Below are positions 45,651 through 57,190 of a stretch of 64,000 nucleotides of DNA, one piece after another. The DNA is from Adiantum capillus-veneris (taxonomy: Eukaryota > Streptophyta > Polypodiopsida > Polypodiales > Pteridaceae): NCBI GenBank assembly GCA_014529385.2, contig CM043947.1:127284891-127348890 (forward strand), read 5' to 3'. Within the stretch, counting starts at the first letter, position 1. The number at the start of each line of letters is the position of its first letter. Both the position numbers and the translations under genes were made by a program. Below the pieces are notes generated by a model, which searched no databases, was not told the origin of the DNA, and worked only from the letters and a program-made list of their open reading frames with translations.

Positions 45651-47788
45651 ATGGCTGACAACAACACAAATGTCTTCAAGATGTTTGCTGTTGAGGACAG
45701 GTTGATGGGGACAATTACCCTATGTGGGCTTATATGATGCAACATGTTCTTGTGTCAAAGGGTGTCTGGAATATTGTGCAGGGCATTGATGTACGTCCTG
45801 GTTCTGAGGATGTAGGCGATGTTGAGGATGTTGCAGGTCTTGCTGCAAGGATTGCAGCTATTAGAGTTGTTTTGCCTACGGTAGAACAAGCTCGTTGGGA
45901 TGTAAAGGATGTGCAGGCTCATGCATTGATTGCGTTGTCTATGAAGCGCACCATTGTTCCTCACATCAGTTCAGCAAAATCTGCAAAACAGGCTTGGGAT
46001 ATATTGGTTGGTCTTTATGCAAGTCGCAATGAGGTTAAAATTGCTTTGTTGCGTAAAGAGCTGGAGTCAAAGATTATGCATGAGGAAGATGATATGGACA
46101 CTTTCCTTGCTGGTGTCAAGGATATCAATGAGCAACTTATTGTTGCAGGTGAAGTCATTTCAGACAGTTCCCTTGTGCAGACTGTTCTTGATGCCTTACC
46201 AGATTCCTACCAGACTTTTGCTAGTACTTGGAGACTGATGACCCAAGGAAATCCTGAAGTTGTCAAGTTTGATGCATTATGCACATTGTTGTTGCAAGAG
46301 TCACTTTCCAAAAAAAACAGAACTAGGAAGCGTGCAGTTGAACAAGCTTTTATTGCTTTTCAAAGAAAGGGTGGCAACAGTAATCCAGCCACTTCTTATG
46401 GTTCTGCTGCGAGTGGCAAAACTTCTGTTCCAAATGCTTCTGTTGGCAACAATTCATCTCGAAATTCTGGTGATAAGGGCCAAAAGAAGATGCGTTGCCA
46501 TTATTGTAAAGCTAATGATCACTTGATCAAGTCGTGTCCTAAGTTGAAGGGCAAAGAGGCTACGAAGAAAGAGGGTGGTTCCACTGCAAATGCTGGTTCC
46601 ACTTCAAATGCAGCCATTATTGAGTCTTCTATGAAAGGAGCTGTGTTGTTGATGTTGATGCAGAATGGGCTTTTAGTGCAGAGTGCACTTACAATCTTGT
46701 TGTCCATGATGCATGCTTGTCAGTTGCTGCAGATTCACATGTGTGGTATTTCAACAGTGGTGCTACAAAGCACATTACCTCACATCGTGAATTGTTTACC
46801 TCTCTCGAGTCTATCCCTCATGGGAATTCAATCACTTGTACCAACAATGCCTCCGGTTCAGGGACTTGGAAATATTGTTCTTACTGCTGCAAATGGCAGT
46901 TCCTTCAAACTTGTTGATGCATTTTATGTACCTGGGATCAAGAAGAATCTCTTGTCTGAATCTGCACTTGCTAGACTTGGAATTGTAGTCAAATTTGTGG
47001 ATGACAGATGTGCAGTTCATGATCTCAGTTTTGGTGATGAAATTGTTGCATCATGCCTTTTGTGTTGTGGGCTGTATAAGGTCACTTTTTATGATAAGTG
47101 TGGACAAAATTTTGCAAATGCTGTTGCAGATTCAAGGGCTTTTTCAGATGCAAAACTTTGGCATGCACGTTTTGGTCATCTAAGTTTTGCTAGTTTGCTG
47201 CGTTTGCAGAAATCTAATATGGTTGCTTCTTTGCCGCCTCTTGAAGCACCTGTCAAACATGTTTGTGAAGGCTATATTTTGGGTAAGATGCAACGTTCTA
47301 ATTTTCCAAAGGATGGTTCAATTCGGGCCACATGCAAGTTGCATCTTGTGCATAGTGATGTTTGTGGGCCCATGCAAACTCCGTCCTTGGGCAAATACCT
47401 GTACTTCGTGACTTTCATTGATGATTACTCTAGGCATGCATGGGTATTTCTGCTTAAAGCGAAGTCCGAAGTTTTTATGTGCTTCAAACAATTTCTGGCT
47501 ATGGCTGAAAATGTCTCGAAATGTACTATGGGCACCCTCCGTTCCGATCGAGGGGGGGAGTATATGTCTCATGAATTTAATGCATTTCTAGCTAGTCGTG
47601 GGATAAAACACCAATGTACAGTGCCTTATACACCTCAGCAAAATGGTGTTGCTGAGAGAAAAAACAGATCACTGACGGAAATGGCACGATGTATGGTCAA
47701 AAGTCAAGCTTTGCCGCATTCTTTTTGGCTTGAGGCCATCATGTCTGCCACTTATGTACTTAACAGGTGTCCTGAAAAAGCTTTGTAG
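45651..47788 (+). pseudogene. Copia-D gag, protease and integrase
   Basis: ATG 45651 gives MADNNTNVFKMFAVEDR, then a one-base shift near 45700 leads to DGDNYPMWAYMMQHVL, the gag opening. UBN2-like gag follows (LLRKELESKIMHEEDDMDTF). Zinc knuckle CHYCKANDHLIKSC is near 46495. The protease (WYFNSGATKHITSH, 46744) lies in another frame between two compensating indels; its catalytic residue reads AAC (Asn) at 46753-46755. Integrase: LWHARFGHLSFASL, VHSDVCGPM, RSDRGGEYMSHEF, GVAERKNRSLTEMAR keep D, D, E; the zinc-region cysteine pair reads CEGYILGK. It ends at TAG 47786-47788. Confidence 0.9.
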
Positions 47789-48028
47789 TCTATTACTCCA
47801 TATGAAGCATGGCATGACAGAAAGCCTTCTATTGAGCACATGCGTGTTTTTGGCTATTTGGCATATGCTTTGGTGCCACAAACACAACGCAAGAAATTGG
47901 ATGATAAGGCTGTCAAATGTATTTCTGTTGGTTATAGTGCTGAAAGCAAAGGTTACAGGTTGTATCATCCGCAAACAAAACGTATTTTGGTTTCACGAGA
48001 TGTAGTGTTTGTGGAAGATTCTGTTTAG
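47789..48028 (+). pseudogene. Copia-D integrase C-terminus
   Basis: Same frame after TAG 47786-47788: ITPYEAWHDRKPSIEHMRVF, GYLAYALVPQTQRKKLDDKA, GYSAESKGYRLYHPQTKRIL, VSRDVVF. This is the conserved copia block between integrase and reverse transcriptase. It ends at TAG 48026-48028 after VFVEDSV. Confidence 0.88.
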
Positions 48029-48650
48029 TCCTTGTTGTCATGTACTAGAGACAGTAATGTAAGCTCACAGGACATTTATGACACTTTGTTGCCTCTTTTC
48101 ATGGTGGAAATACCAATGTAAGTTCCAATGAGACAAATGTACAACCTATGGGGGTTTTTGAAAATGTTATAGATCAGCCTATTACTGATGCAGATGTACA
48201 TGATGTACTTGATAAGGAAAGGGCTGAAAATGAGCAGGCTAGAGGTATGCCAAAATGGCTGGTGCACACATTGGGTGATAGTAAATTGGATGCACCCTTG
48301 TCTAGTCATACTCGTTCAGGCTCTCTCCATGCATCTTATGCATTAGATTGTTATGCTTTGGCCGTGTCTAGCTTACATGATGTTGAGGAGCCTCTGTCTT
48401 TTGATGAATCATAGAATTCAAAAAATTGGATGGCTGCCATCCAATCAGAATATGATGGACTTATAGAAAATGACACATAACTTTATGTGATTTGCCTCCT
48501 GTCAAAAAGGCCATTGGTACGTAGTAAGTTTACAAGTTGAAACGCAAGCCGGATGGTGAGATCAATCGCCATAAGGCTCGACTTGTTGCAAAGGGTTATG
48601 CACAACAAAAAGGCATAGATTATGAAGAGACTTTTGCTCCCACTTGTCGT
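48029..48650 (+). pseudogene. Copia-D linker and reverse transcriptase start
   Basis: A frame from 48148 (MGVFENVIDQPITDADVHDV) reaches TAG 48412-48414; NWMAAIQSEYDGLIENDT then starts the reverse transcriptase, followed by a broken spot (TAA, then TAGTAA near 48525 where WVYK is expected), and [14 protein letters not shown]-like text with [10 protein letters not shown] before a frameshift at about 48645. Confidence 0.78.
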
Positions 48651-49086
48651 ATCTGTGCGTTTTCTATGTGCATTGGCAGCTCATTTTGGTTGGGATGTAC
48701 ATCAATCAGACATTGTTACTGCTTTCTTGAATGGTGACATATTTGAGGAAGTTTATGTAACACAGCCTCACGGTTTTGTCATAAAAGGACAAGAGGACAA
48801 AGTGTGCAGATGTAAGAAGGCTTTGTATGGGTTGAAGCAATCTCCTCGTGATTGGTATGAGAAAGCTGACACTCATTTGGTTAAACGAGGCTTTCGTAAC
48901 AGTCCAACAGAAAGCACATTGTATGTAAAGCGTGAGGGTGATGTACTTCTCATTGTGGTTCTTTATGTCAATGATTTGCTGATCACTGGACCAAATGAGA
49001 GACATATTGCTGAATTTAAGGCTGATTTGAATGCTACTTTCAAGATGAAAGATTTGGGGCTGTTGCATCATTACTTGGGTATATAG
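48622..49086 (+). pseudogene. Copia-D reverse transcriptase core
   Basis: [65 protein letters not shown], then VVLYVNDLLITGP at 48955. The second block of the active site is YVND, not YVDD: the codon is AAT at 48970-48972. MKDLGLLHHYLGI ends at TAG 49084-49086. Confidence 0.9.
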
Positions 49087-49908
49087 TTTAAGCAGTGTGA
49101 TGGTGGTATTTTTTTGTGTCAGAAAAGTTACATAGAGACATTGCTATGTAAGTTTGGACTTGAGGATTTCAAACCTATTGCCACTCCCATGGAAACAGGT
49201 TTGAAGTTGAGTCTACATGATGCTGGTGATCCTGCTGATGTCATTCTTTATCAAAATGTTGTTGGCTGCCTCATTTATGTAAGCAACACCACGCTGGATA
49301 TTCAGTTTGCAGTCTCACAGGTCAGCAGATTTATGCATAGCCCAGGGTCTAAGCATTGGCAGGCTGTCAAGAGGATTTTCCGCTACCTTAGTGGCACTTT
49401 ACATCTTGGCTTGTTTTATCCCGAGGGGGGATCTTTGCCACCAGACTTACATGCTTTTTCGGACTCAGATTGGGCTGGTTGTTTTGACCCACGAGTGTCC
49501 ACAAGTGGTTTTTGTTTCATGCTTAGCAGTTCATGTATATTATGGTTGAGCAAGAAGCAACCTACTGTGGCCACTTCGAGTTGTGAGGCTGAGTACAGGG
49601 CAGCCTTCACACCTACGGTTAAGTGTGTATGGCTTAGACGCCTTATGGTTGATTTGTGTGTTGGACAAGACACTGCCAACACTATCTACACTGACAGTCA
49701 GAGCGCATTGGCAGTTGCGAGGAACCCAGTTTTTCATGCTCGCACAAAGCACATTGAGGTGCATTACCACTATGTCAAGGAGAGGCTCTCAGTAGGAGAG
49801 ATCATCTTGGCTTATGTGCCAACACAGGACAACCTTGCAAATCTTTTCACAAAGGCATTGTCTCATGAGAAGCTTGAAGCTTTGGGCTTACTCCCCTTTG
49901 TGGACTAA
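49087..49908 (+). pseudogene. Copia-D reverse transcriptase end and RNase H
   Basis: Same frame after the TAG: CQKSYIETLLCKFGLEDFKP, VGCLIYVSNTTLDIQFAVSQ, SRFMHSPGSKHWQAVKRIFR. RNase H: HAFSDSDWAGCFDPRVSTSG (first acidic residues), SSCEAEYRAAF, YTDSQSALAVARNPVFHA, RTKHIEVHYHYVKERLSVGE, NLANLFTKALSHEKLEALG. The natural stop is at 49906-49908. 264 residues are open from 49114. Confidence 0.92.
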
Positions 49909-49982
49909 TCATGTCCTTAGGGCATGGCACTTCCCTTTACTCATGTGCCGGGTCTCGTTCACCGCATCACTCTAGGGAGGTT

Positions 49983-50209
49983 TGTTACCATATACATGTG
50001 GTAGTGATGTGTGTGAACACACTAGGACCACCGGGGATTTTTTCCCTCTTTAGGAGGTTTTTTCCCCTGTGCATTGTATATACGCCCATCACTCTAGGGC
50101 TACCTATCTTTCCATTACACACTAAGTAACGCACTCTCTATTGTGTTCCTTGAGCTTCCTTCATCTTCTCCAAGCTGTGTGCGTTTCTCTGCAACCCCTA
50201 ATTCCAACA
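49983..50209 (+). repeat. Copia-D 3' LTR
   Basis: 227-bp partner of 45062-45288, preceded by the purine tract tagggaggtt. Confidence 0.95.
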
Positions 50210-51779
50210 CTTCTATTGAACTCACGCGATAGGTTACATTTTTATTAGGTGACCTCCCCGGGGTATCATCCACAAGTTGATAAAAGTGATCATAAAAGAA
50301 CACCCCCTCCTCGGCAAGGCTCCCCTCCTATTGTAGACTTCCTAAATGGCCATGGAGTACACTCGTGACTCCAATAACACACTCAATAGGTTGTCACTCC
50401 TCATGCAAGTAGGGATAAACATTTTTAGGAAGTAAACAAAAGGGATAAACAGATCTTTAGCATCAAATATGTCAAACAAACATGAATCTTCTCTATAAGA
50501 CATGTTGAAACTAAAATCATGTGCAACTTAAGCTTTAGGCATAAAGAAACAATAACTTACATTTTGGCATGTGAGGTGGGAGCCTTGTGTTGTTGGGTTC
50601 CATAACAAGATGAATGTGCTTGTATACATGTCGCACCAGGACTCCTTTAACTATTTTTTACTTCTAAGTCAATGACACTTCCCTTCCATGACCACTTGAA
50701 GACACTTTCACCGTGCTTGCTCTTCCTTCTGCATGGCTGCTTAAGCACCAAAAACTCTTTAGAGATAAGAACTTTTGTCCATCTATCTTCACCAAGGGAA
50801 ATGTGTACAATGATAGAGATCACTAAAGTTGCAAGTCTACGAGGCCTGGAAGTAGAGGTCAAGGAACTTGCACATTATCTAGACATGACATGATGTGAGG
50901 CCATCTAGCTAGAAGATGAGGTAAGAAAGGGTGACATGAGGATGATGGTGAGGAGAAGAGGTAGTTATGCTCAGTTCAAGATGAAGTTAATGAAGAAGGT
51001 GAGAAAAAGAGAAAGGTGAGGAAGGAGAGATGCAGAAGAGGAACACCTACGCGGGACACCTATTATCTACGGCAACACCAAGGTGCTTGAGGACCCAATA
51101 GCCCAATCCACTTTTGATTTCTGCAATGTTTCCATCCGGAGCCCTTTGCACCACGTACTGAAGCATAGTCAGATTAGGAATGGCCCAAGATACGCTCTCC
51201 ATCTCTATATGATATAGATGCAACCCCTTGAAGATGATTTCATTAGGTAATCGTTGCACGTTGAAATAGTGTGCATCCTTTGTACATGACATCCAAAAAC
51301 ACTGTACAGAGAGGGTTGAATTGCTTGAAGACGATTTCATAGCACGCTAGCATTCCTACATCTCTGTGATTGAATCTGCCACATGTTAAGACAACAACGG
51401 ATGTTGGATTCCAACTCTGTGTAGACCTTTGAACGTTCGTGTTGCTACTTTTCGGCCATAATAATAAATTGAAAACAATGTGTTAGCTCATTATTAAACG
51501 CGAGTGTGTAGCTCATTGTAGAGACTCTTGGTTGTGTGACTGGGTTCCATGGTAATGGCCTAGATCGTGCCAAGTGGCCTATAATTCCAGGCTCAAGAAA
51601 ATAAAATAAGACAATAGGCTCGCCCGCCAAGTGATTACTGTTTCCTTTTCAAAATTGTCCCTCCTACATCTACCCAAATCTTCTTTCAGACCTCACATGA
51701 CTCACTTTTTGGTGAAGAAAACGGGTATTTCTGTAGGAATATTGGAAATTTAAGACAATTTTTGCAATTTTAAGATGAT
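50210..51779. other. no gene recognised
   Basis: Only short frames. A minus-strand frame at 51340-51047 (QRLPNEIIFKGLHLYHIEME, VLKHLGVAVDNRCP) looks protein-like but I recognise no family. This interval may be part of the interior of Copia-B or another insertion. Confidence 0.35.
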
Positions 51780-52120
51780 TTTTGAAAAACGTTCAATGTA
51801 ACATTGGCTTCCTCCCTATTGGATGTGCTCTATTTTGTATCTCCTCTAAAAGGCCATCCTTTTGGCCTCCAAATTGCCCTAATGACTTGTTGCTTTGGAA
51901 ACTACAAAGAATTCTATTGAGAACCGTTTTTCTAACTGCAGAAAGCATAGTCATTTGTCTCAATATTGCAAATCCAAAGGTTAAGGCAAGAGTTCGACAA
52001 ATGACAAAGGCAAAGGCAAGGATGATGAGAATAGAAATGAGTGATTCTACAAAGGACTCAACCAAGTCTATGGGTGTGGTACACACTACACTGGTAAGAA
52101 CTCCTACCTTCTAGTCAGGT
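51780..52120 (+). pseudogene. Copia-B gag zinc-knuckle remnant
   Basis: One frame gives SNCRKHSHLSQYCKSKG (about 51930-51980), i.e. a copia zinc knuckle CX2CX4HX4C with the first cysteine changed to phenylalanine, followed by a lysine/glycine-rich stretch (STNDKGKGKDDE) as expected after gag. It lies just inside the Copia-B right-hand LTR region, so I assign it to Copia-B by position. Confidence 0.5.
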
Positions 52121-52596
52121 GATCGTTGTTGCAACATGCTTCTTCCAAAGAGAGGCTTGCAAGCGGCAAAGAGGGCCAAAAGGAGATCCCTATACATAAT
52201 TTGGCCCGATGGTGGGAGTTCAAGCTATTGGTGTTTGAATCCATGTGTCAGAATTCAAGGCACATGCATCTAGCAAGGAACCAATGCAATGTATACAAAA
52301 CATTATGGGCGTGCATGGAATCCATTTTTGTTGGCCGAATTATTGGAAAAGAAGTGTTCCCAAGTTCATTTTCGAAAGTTTGAACGTGATGTGTTTACAG
52401 TTCACGTTTGAGGATTCTTGGATGTTGTGTGGCCTATAGTTCAATTTTCTATGAGGAAATGGCGCTCAACATGGCATTCTATTAAGGATAGGTTGGTGAT
52501 TGCAAATCCATCGAGGTGTATCTAGTAGCTAGTTGTTGTTAGGGTGTCCATGGTAGCTTCTTCATTGACTTGGTCTTCCTACATATGTCCACTATG
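52121..52596 (+). other. Copia-B interior, unassigned
   Basis: A frame at 52126-52383 (HASSKERLASGKEGQKEIPI, NSRHMHLARNQCNVY) is open but matches nothing I know. Integrase and reverse transcriptase of Copia-B are not visible, so this element is internally deleted as well as split. Confidence 0.3.
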
Positions 52597-52610
52597 AGCT
52601 GGAGAAAGGG
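52597..52610 (+). other. Copia-B polypurine tract
   Basis: A purine-rich string (agctggagaaaggg) directly before the right LTR, the position required for plus-strand priming. Confidence 0.7.
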
Positions 52611-52777
52611 TGTTAAAGTTTATGCATCTCAAGTGAATGTCAAATGTGATCTTAGCTAATTATTTTTCTTTTTGGTATTTATTTCACTTACTTGACAAGA
52701 TTCTAGGTAGGGAAAATTTCTCTACAAAGTATATAATGACACCTTTGTATACTCACTAACTCATTGCCCACTTGATT

Positions 52778-52824
<47 letters not shown>

Positions 52825-52872
52825 CTCTCATTCTCTCCCTGGTTCTACGCTTTCGCATTGTCAAATTTGATA
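52611..52872 (+). repeat. Copia-B 3' LTR
   Basis: 262-bp partner of 12141-12396. It carries a CT array (52780-52821) absent from the partner, so part of the length difference is slippage. It ends TTGATA and is followed by GATCA. Confidence 0.85.
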
Positions 52873-53880
52873 GATCAACCTCGTGGTTTCTCAATCCTAG
52901 GATTTGGCAACATTCAGGTTAAATGGATAGAAGCAAGCTCCCACTACTTAGAGACTGCTTAGTAACAAAAGATTAATGCCTTCTTCCTACAACATGTCTT
53001 TCATTCATCTTCTTCAAACCTTGACATTTACATCTCTTTAGAGAGGGTGGATGCTTGTTATCCTCTATGTGGATGATCTTATTATTATAGGTAGCCATGG
53101 AGAGCATATAAGTGCTAGACTATGGAGACCTTGATCAAGGAGTTTAAGATGATAGGAGGATGTTAGATCCCTAGATCAATCCCTGTGGATCAATCAATAT
53201 GGAGTTAAGCACAAGTTGCCCCTAAATGACCCTTTACATATAGCTAAAGTTTGCTACTACCAAGTATCAAAAACCAGTTTGCTCCTGCATTTAGTTAATA
53301 CATGGTTGACCTTAGTCACCCAATGACACTTCTCAGTTCCTTTGTGTAGAAACCTACCAAATCTCATTAGTAGCAAGCTCTTCGAATCTTGTGATATTTG
53401 TTAGGCATATGGTTTGCTTCTGGAGGTACAAACTTGAATATTTCTCTACGAGTATGGAGTAATTTTCATTTAGGTCTAGATCTTGATACATGACAATTGA
53501 CTATAGGTTACACTTTTTCTTTTAAAGTAGGAGCAATTTCATTGTGCAGTATGAAGAAATACACTATTGCATTATCTTCCGCAGAGGCAAAGTCTTGTGT
53601 TGCTTGGAGTGCTACATGCGAGTCTATTTGGCTCAGGAGGTTACAATTGGAGATTGGGCTTTCAACATAGACCACCATAAATTTTAGGTATTGTGAGGAA
53701 CCTAGTATTTCATGCTAGGACCAAGCATAACGAGCTATAATATCAGTTTGTTCAAGAAAAGTCCCTCGACGATATTATTTGGCTTTTGTAATTTCTACAT
53801 TTGATTATCATGATGACATCTTCACCAAACTCCTTATGTGAGACCTCATCATTAAGTGACACGGGATGAAGTCGAGGGAT
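52873..53880 (+). pseudogene. Copia-A reverse transcriptase C-terminal half and RNase H
   Basis: It begins with the DQPRGF block at 52873, exactly the residues expected after VYVD at 12140. Then degenerate RT to MLVILYVDDLIIIGSHGEHI (53060, both aspartates kept), and RNase H: YTIALSSAEAKSCVAWSATC, ESIWLRRLQLEIGLS (53560-53660), NLVFHARTKHNEL, YQFVQEKSLDDI and DIFTKLLM (53825-53845). Stops and indels are common. A large part between the RT and RNase H blocks is eroded. No 3' LTR for Copia-A was identified. Confidence 0.78.
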
Positions 53881-54242
53881 CTATAGTAAAAACATGTCCA
53901 TGCAACTCTCGAGGTGGTCAAGGTCTAACAAAAAGCAAAATGGAGCTGCGACTCATATTCCACTTGCCTTAGACAATGGTCACGCGGGGCTCAATTATCA
54001 GTTTTTTGATCAAATAACTGAGCCCGATTTTGGTCACACGGACGTAACTAGGCCTACTCAGTTCTACTAAGCTAGCAATTTTGCAACTATGTCGATTTTG
54101 GCATAGTTGCACCACGTTTTACTGGCAAAGGGATTTAATGCATGTGAAAATTTAATGCGCAACGCTACTTTCTCAACATTGTTGTCGCACAAGGATTGGA
54201 GGCATCCCCTCCAGTGTTCACAATTTGGCAGGATGATGGCCC

Positions 54243-54244
<2 letters not shown>
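53881..54244. other. no gene recognised
   Basis: It may hold the remains of the Copia-A 3' LTR, but no partner is visible to prove it. Confidence 0.35.

Positions 54245-54295
<51 letters not shown>
54245..54295. repeat. (CT)n microsatellite
   Basis: About 25 CT units. Confidence 0.96.
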
Positions 54296-54298
<3 letters not shown>

Positions 54299-54867
54299 GG
54301 CACCCTTCTTGCCAACTCCGATTCTCACCCAAGTTCTCACCTCCAGGTGTCGATAGCTACAACAATGGAGACACTTTTATCAGCGCGTGACCATGGGGAA
54401 GATCCATGCACGCTGCTTTAAGTGTGCAGTAGCGTAGTAGCCATCAGTTGCGCACAACTCATAACTAGGCTTTGCGTGACCACGCTCTTAGCACAACTCG
54501 AACTCGGCAACTCCACAGAGTGATATTTGCATAAGTGACCACCGTGGGTGAAATGGCCATGTCGAGTTGCAGCTCGCTTCTCTGTGTGTCCCATTGTCCC
54601 CCTCCCAATGTCATGCATGGAGGAGGCATGTGAGAGCCATATGAGTGTCTCATAGGTAGTCAACCCTCAGCACTAAAGGGCACGGACCATTTAATGAAGC
54701 CCAGGCGGTGGGATCCACGGCAGCGAAGTTCGCACGCAAAAATCGGGACGCGTGCAGCCGTAGGATGCCGGGGTAAACTAGGACATGGACAAGTAAACTT
54801 GGACAAGCAACGGGATCTGTCCAAGTTTATTTATCATTATATAGTTTGCCCATATGTCAACTTCCCC
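54296..54867. other. no gene recognised
   Basis: Moderately GC-rich; short overlapping frames on both strands without domain support. Confidence 0.35.
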
Positions 54868-54945
54868 GTCGCGAGCCTAGCGGTTAGTGCATTGGGCTCT
54901 CATGGGGGTGGCAAGGGTTCAAGTCTCCGTGCCTGCAACGGTCGC
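54868..54945 (+). repeat. tRNA-derived SINE head
   Basis: A box-like sequence gcctagcggttagtgca (54875-54891) and B box ggttcaagtc (54916-54925), 25-40 bp apart as in RNA polymerase III promoters of tRNA-derived SINEs. It does not fold as a normal tRNA gene. A related head lies inverted at 55155-55235. Confidence 0.55.
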
Positions 54946-55154
54946 CCATTTTTTTCTGCCCTCAATCTTCCTCGAGATCCCCCCTTTCAACCTCGGCCCC
55001 GATCCCATCTCTTTCTACCCGTGCCCTTTAGTGTCGTGGGTACTCAACCGTCGTTAGTAATTGACACCTCCATTTGGAGGTGGGATCAATGGCTCACGAT
55101 CACCGGTTGATCGTGACCGTTGGATTGCCTACGGAATGCAAAAGATTTCCACTT

Positions 55155-55235
55155 TCTCGGATCCGGGACTTGAACCCACTACCCTCTCCCCCACGGGATT
55201 GACTCTAACCACTAGGCTAACCGCGCGCTCGTTGA
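55155..55235 (-). repeat. tRNA-derived SINE head, minus strand
   Basis: Read on minus: gcgcggttagcctagtggttagagt (A box) followed by ggttcaagtcc (B box at 55176-55167 on plus numbering). It resembles the plus-strand head at 54868 and makes an inverted pair with it. Confidence 0.55.
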
Positions 55236-55280
55236 AAGGTGTGTATGGGATAAGTTTATAAATCACGGTGTCGCGGACAG

Positions 55281-55420
55281 GTTTACACCTAGTTCACACC
55301 GAGTTCACACCAAATTTGGTGTGGTGTGCAGGCCCTCCCCAGTTCACACAGTGTTCACGTCGAGTTCACACCAAATTTGGTGTGGTGCACATATCTCCAA
55401 GTTCACGATTAGTTCACACC
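55281..55420. repeat. 61-bp tandem repeat with 14-bp palindromes
   Basis: gagttcacaccaaatttggt occurs at 55301 and 55362. Each copy holds the perfect palindrome CACCAAATTTGGTG. Further gttcacac words extend both ways. Confidence 0.8.
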
Positions 55421-55530
55421 TAGTTTAATGTCGATCGGACGGCCCGTATTGAACCCGCTTCGTGACGCCTATTGTGGGCCATTGATCCCACTCCCTAGGG
55501 AGGTGTCATTTAGTGACGACGTTAGTCAAC

Positions 55531-55982
55531 CTTGTTAGAGTTTTGGAATGTGCTAACATTTGGGGAAGAGGGGGGACAGGACTTATTTGGACATTGGTTT
55601 TGGGGGTAAGAGCTAGCTAATCATCGGCGAAGGTTGGCAAGTTGGCAAGGAGAAAGAAAAGGGGCTTTTTGGGTGTCCGTCCACATGGGAAAGGGAGGAA
55701 AAGGGAGGCATGCATGATTGCTAGTCTACGTAGCAATACTAGCCTGTATGCTATCTCTATCTCTCTCTCCCCCTCTCTCTCTCTCTCTCTCTCTCTCAAC
55801 TGGTCGCGTAGTAGGGATGCGAGCTGCAGCCTGGGCGCATGTGCGGCAACAAGCGCAACATTCCAACAGCTACAGTTGTTCTTGCGCTCTTCCAAACACT
55901 ACACTACGGTCTCGCTATGGCCTGCGCTTGCCTCAAATTCATTGCACTTGGGGACGTGCACACACACAAAACCCCCCCCCTC

Positions 55983-56021
<39 letters not shown>

Positions 56022-56119
56022 GCTTTTGCGCAATCAGACAACCCAACTCTATCTGAATTGGCAATGCTTCAATTGACGCTCAACCCAATTGTAATCTTGT
56101 CAAAATGCGTTTGACTGTT

Positions 56120-56169
<50 letters not shown>

Positions 56170-56224
56170 AATGATCGCCATAAATTCTCACCCAAATCTA
56201 GAAAATTCAAAATTCAGCATGTTT
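55531..56224. other. no gene; three CT arrays
   Basis: CT microsatellites at about 55761-55797, 55986-56017 and 56122-56167. The open frames here are serine/leucine repeats made by these arrays. Confidence 0.6.
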
Positions 56225-56300
56225 TTCAAAGGAGCTAGCTTGAATGTTTGAGCATTCATCTTTGGTGACGAGAGTCATCGGTTCAAATGTGGCCAATTGA
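56225..56300 (+). repeat. possible tRNA-derived SINE head
   Basis: agctagcttgaatgtttgagca (A-box-like) and cggttcaaatg (B-box-like) with normal spacing. Weaker than the heads near 55 kb. Confidence 0.35.
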
Positions 56301-56375
56301 TCCGTTGGCGTTCACGAATGTACTTTGTCACCTCGCTCGAGAGTTGTGCGATTTGCCAAAAAAAAAAAAAAATTT

Positions 56376-56996
56376 ATCAAAATACCCCTCTAATCTACTA
56401 ACATAATATGGCGGAGGATGGACCCTTTACACGTGTCACGTTCTGCAAGATGAAGGCTATAAGCCAAAAGTGGAGGAGAGAGAGAGAGAGAGAGAGAGCT
56501 CAGAAGGGGAGCAAAGGAGAGAGAGAGAGGCCGCCGAAGGCGACCGACAGTACTCGTTTGCAGAAATTCCCAAAACACCCCCAATATTTTGTCACAAATT
56601 CCCAAAATGCACTTCAATTTTTCCAAAATTCCCAAAGTACCCCTGGCTGTGAGGTTAAAATTCTTGAAAGACGAAAAAATTTGTAGTTTTTCATAAGAAG
56701 ACTGATTGTCTATCAATACAAGATGCTAAAACTAGAATTTGGGTTTGTTACGTAGGCTTTGGAGATGAATTTCTTCATTATTTTTAGACATAATTACCCT
56801 TTTTGCGAGGTAATTTGTGACAAATTACATGCTAAGCACTCAAAAACGGATCTTAATTGTCAAAAAAGAATAAAGATTAGAAAATCTTGAACAGTCCAAC
56901 CAAAATAGATGCAAGGGTATTTTGGTAATTTTTGAAATTTGAGGGGTATTTTAGGAATTTTCACAAATTAGAGGAATATTTTGGTAATTTTCCCCA
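56376..56996 (-). mobile_element. MITE copy 1 (inverted, with insertion)
   Basis: Reverse-complement relative of 57191-57620. Ends read atcaaaatacccctctaat and aattagaggaatattttggt, the same inverted terminal word as copy 2 with mutations. About 170 bp without a match in copy 2, including a GA array at 56474-56498, sits at 56397-56563. Shared interior words: ctgattgtctatcaatacaa, acatgctaagcactcaaa. Confidence 0.75.
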
Positions 56997-57190
56997 AAAA
57001 AAATCATCAAATTTTTTCATTGGTTGAGTACTTCCTCTCTGTGACTTCGGTCATGGGGTCTAGTGCGGCTAAACGACGTTGGTAGCACTCACAGACAATT
57101 TGTGACACTCGTAAGAAAAACATGAACTGCTTTTTTTTATAAAAAAACAAGATTTCACCCAAATTTCCTCCATTCTAGTAAAAGCTTTGA
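56997..57190. other. spacer between inverted MITE copies
   Basis: AT-rich, no coding sequence. It would be the loop of the hairpin formed by the two MITE copies. Confidence 0.5.

Larger units (their letters stand above)
45062..50209 (+). mobile_element. Copia-D, Ty1/copia retrotransposon
   Basis: 5.15 kb. LTRs of 227 bp (45062-45288, 49983-50209), TG...CA, differ at about 13-14 positions. Perfect target duplication CTTCT lies at 45057-45061 and 50210-50214. Primer site TGGCATCAGAGC lies 2 nt inside the 5' LTR. Gene order is gag, protease, integrase, reverse transcriptase, RNase H. At least four TAG stops, one TAA and several indels make it dead; protease and reverse transcriptase active-site aspartates are asparagine. 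Two other fragments of this family lie at 22.7 and 44.3 kb in opposite orientation. Confidence 0.96.
55046..55530. mobile_element. foldback/MITE-like element with about 50-bp terminal inverted repeats
   Basis: The left end (cgtcgttagtaattgacacctcc and ggtgggatcaatggc, 55048-55094) is the imperfect reverse complement of the right end (gccattgatcccactccc and ggaggtgtcatttagtgacgacg, 55478-55521). Between them lie a 23-bp near-palindrome tcacgatca-ccggt-tgatcgtga (55092-55114), an inverted SINE-like head and a 61-bp tandem repeat. No coding sequence. I did not find a clear target duplication. Confidence 0.55.

Noticed and set aside
50115-51340. Minus-strand frames (62, 71 and 97 residues) as host genes
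   Set aside because: The first overlaps an LTR, the others have no recognisable domain or conserved neighbours.
54868-54945. Functional tRNA gene
   Set aside because: A and B boxes are present but I could not form acceptor and anticodon stems; a SINE head fits better.
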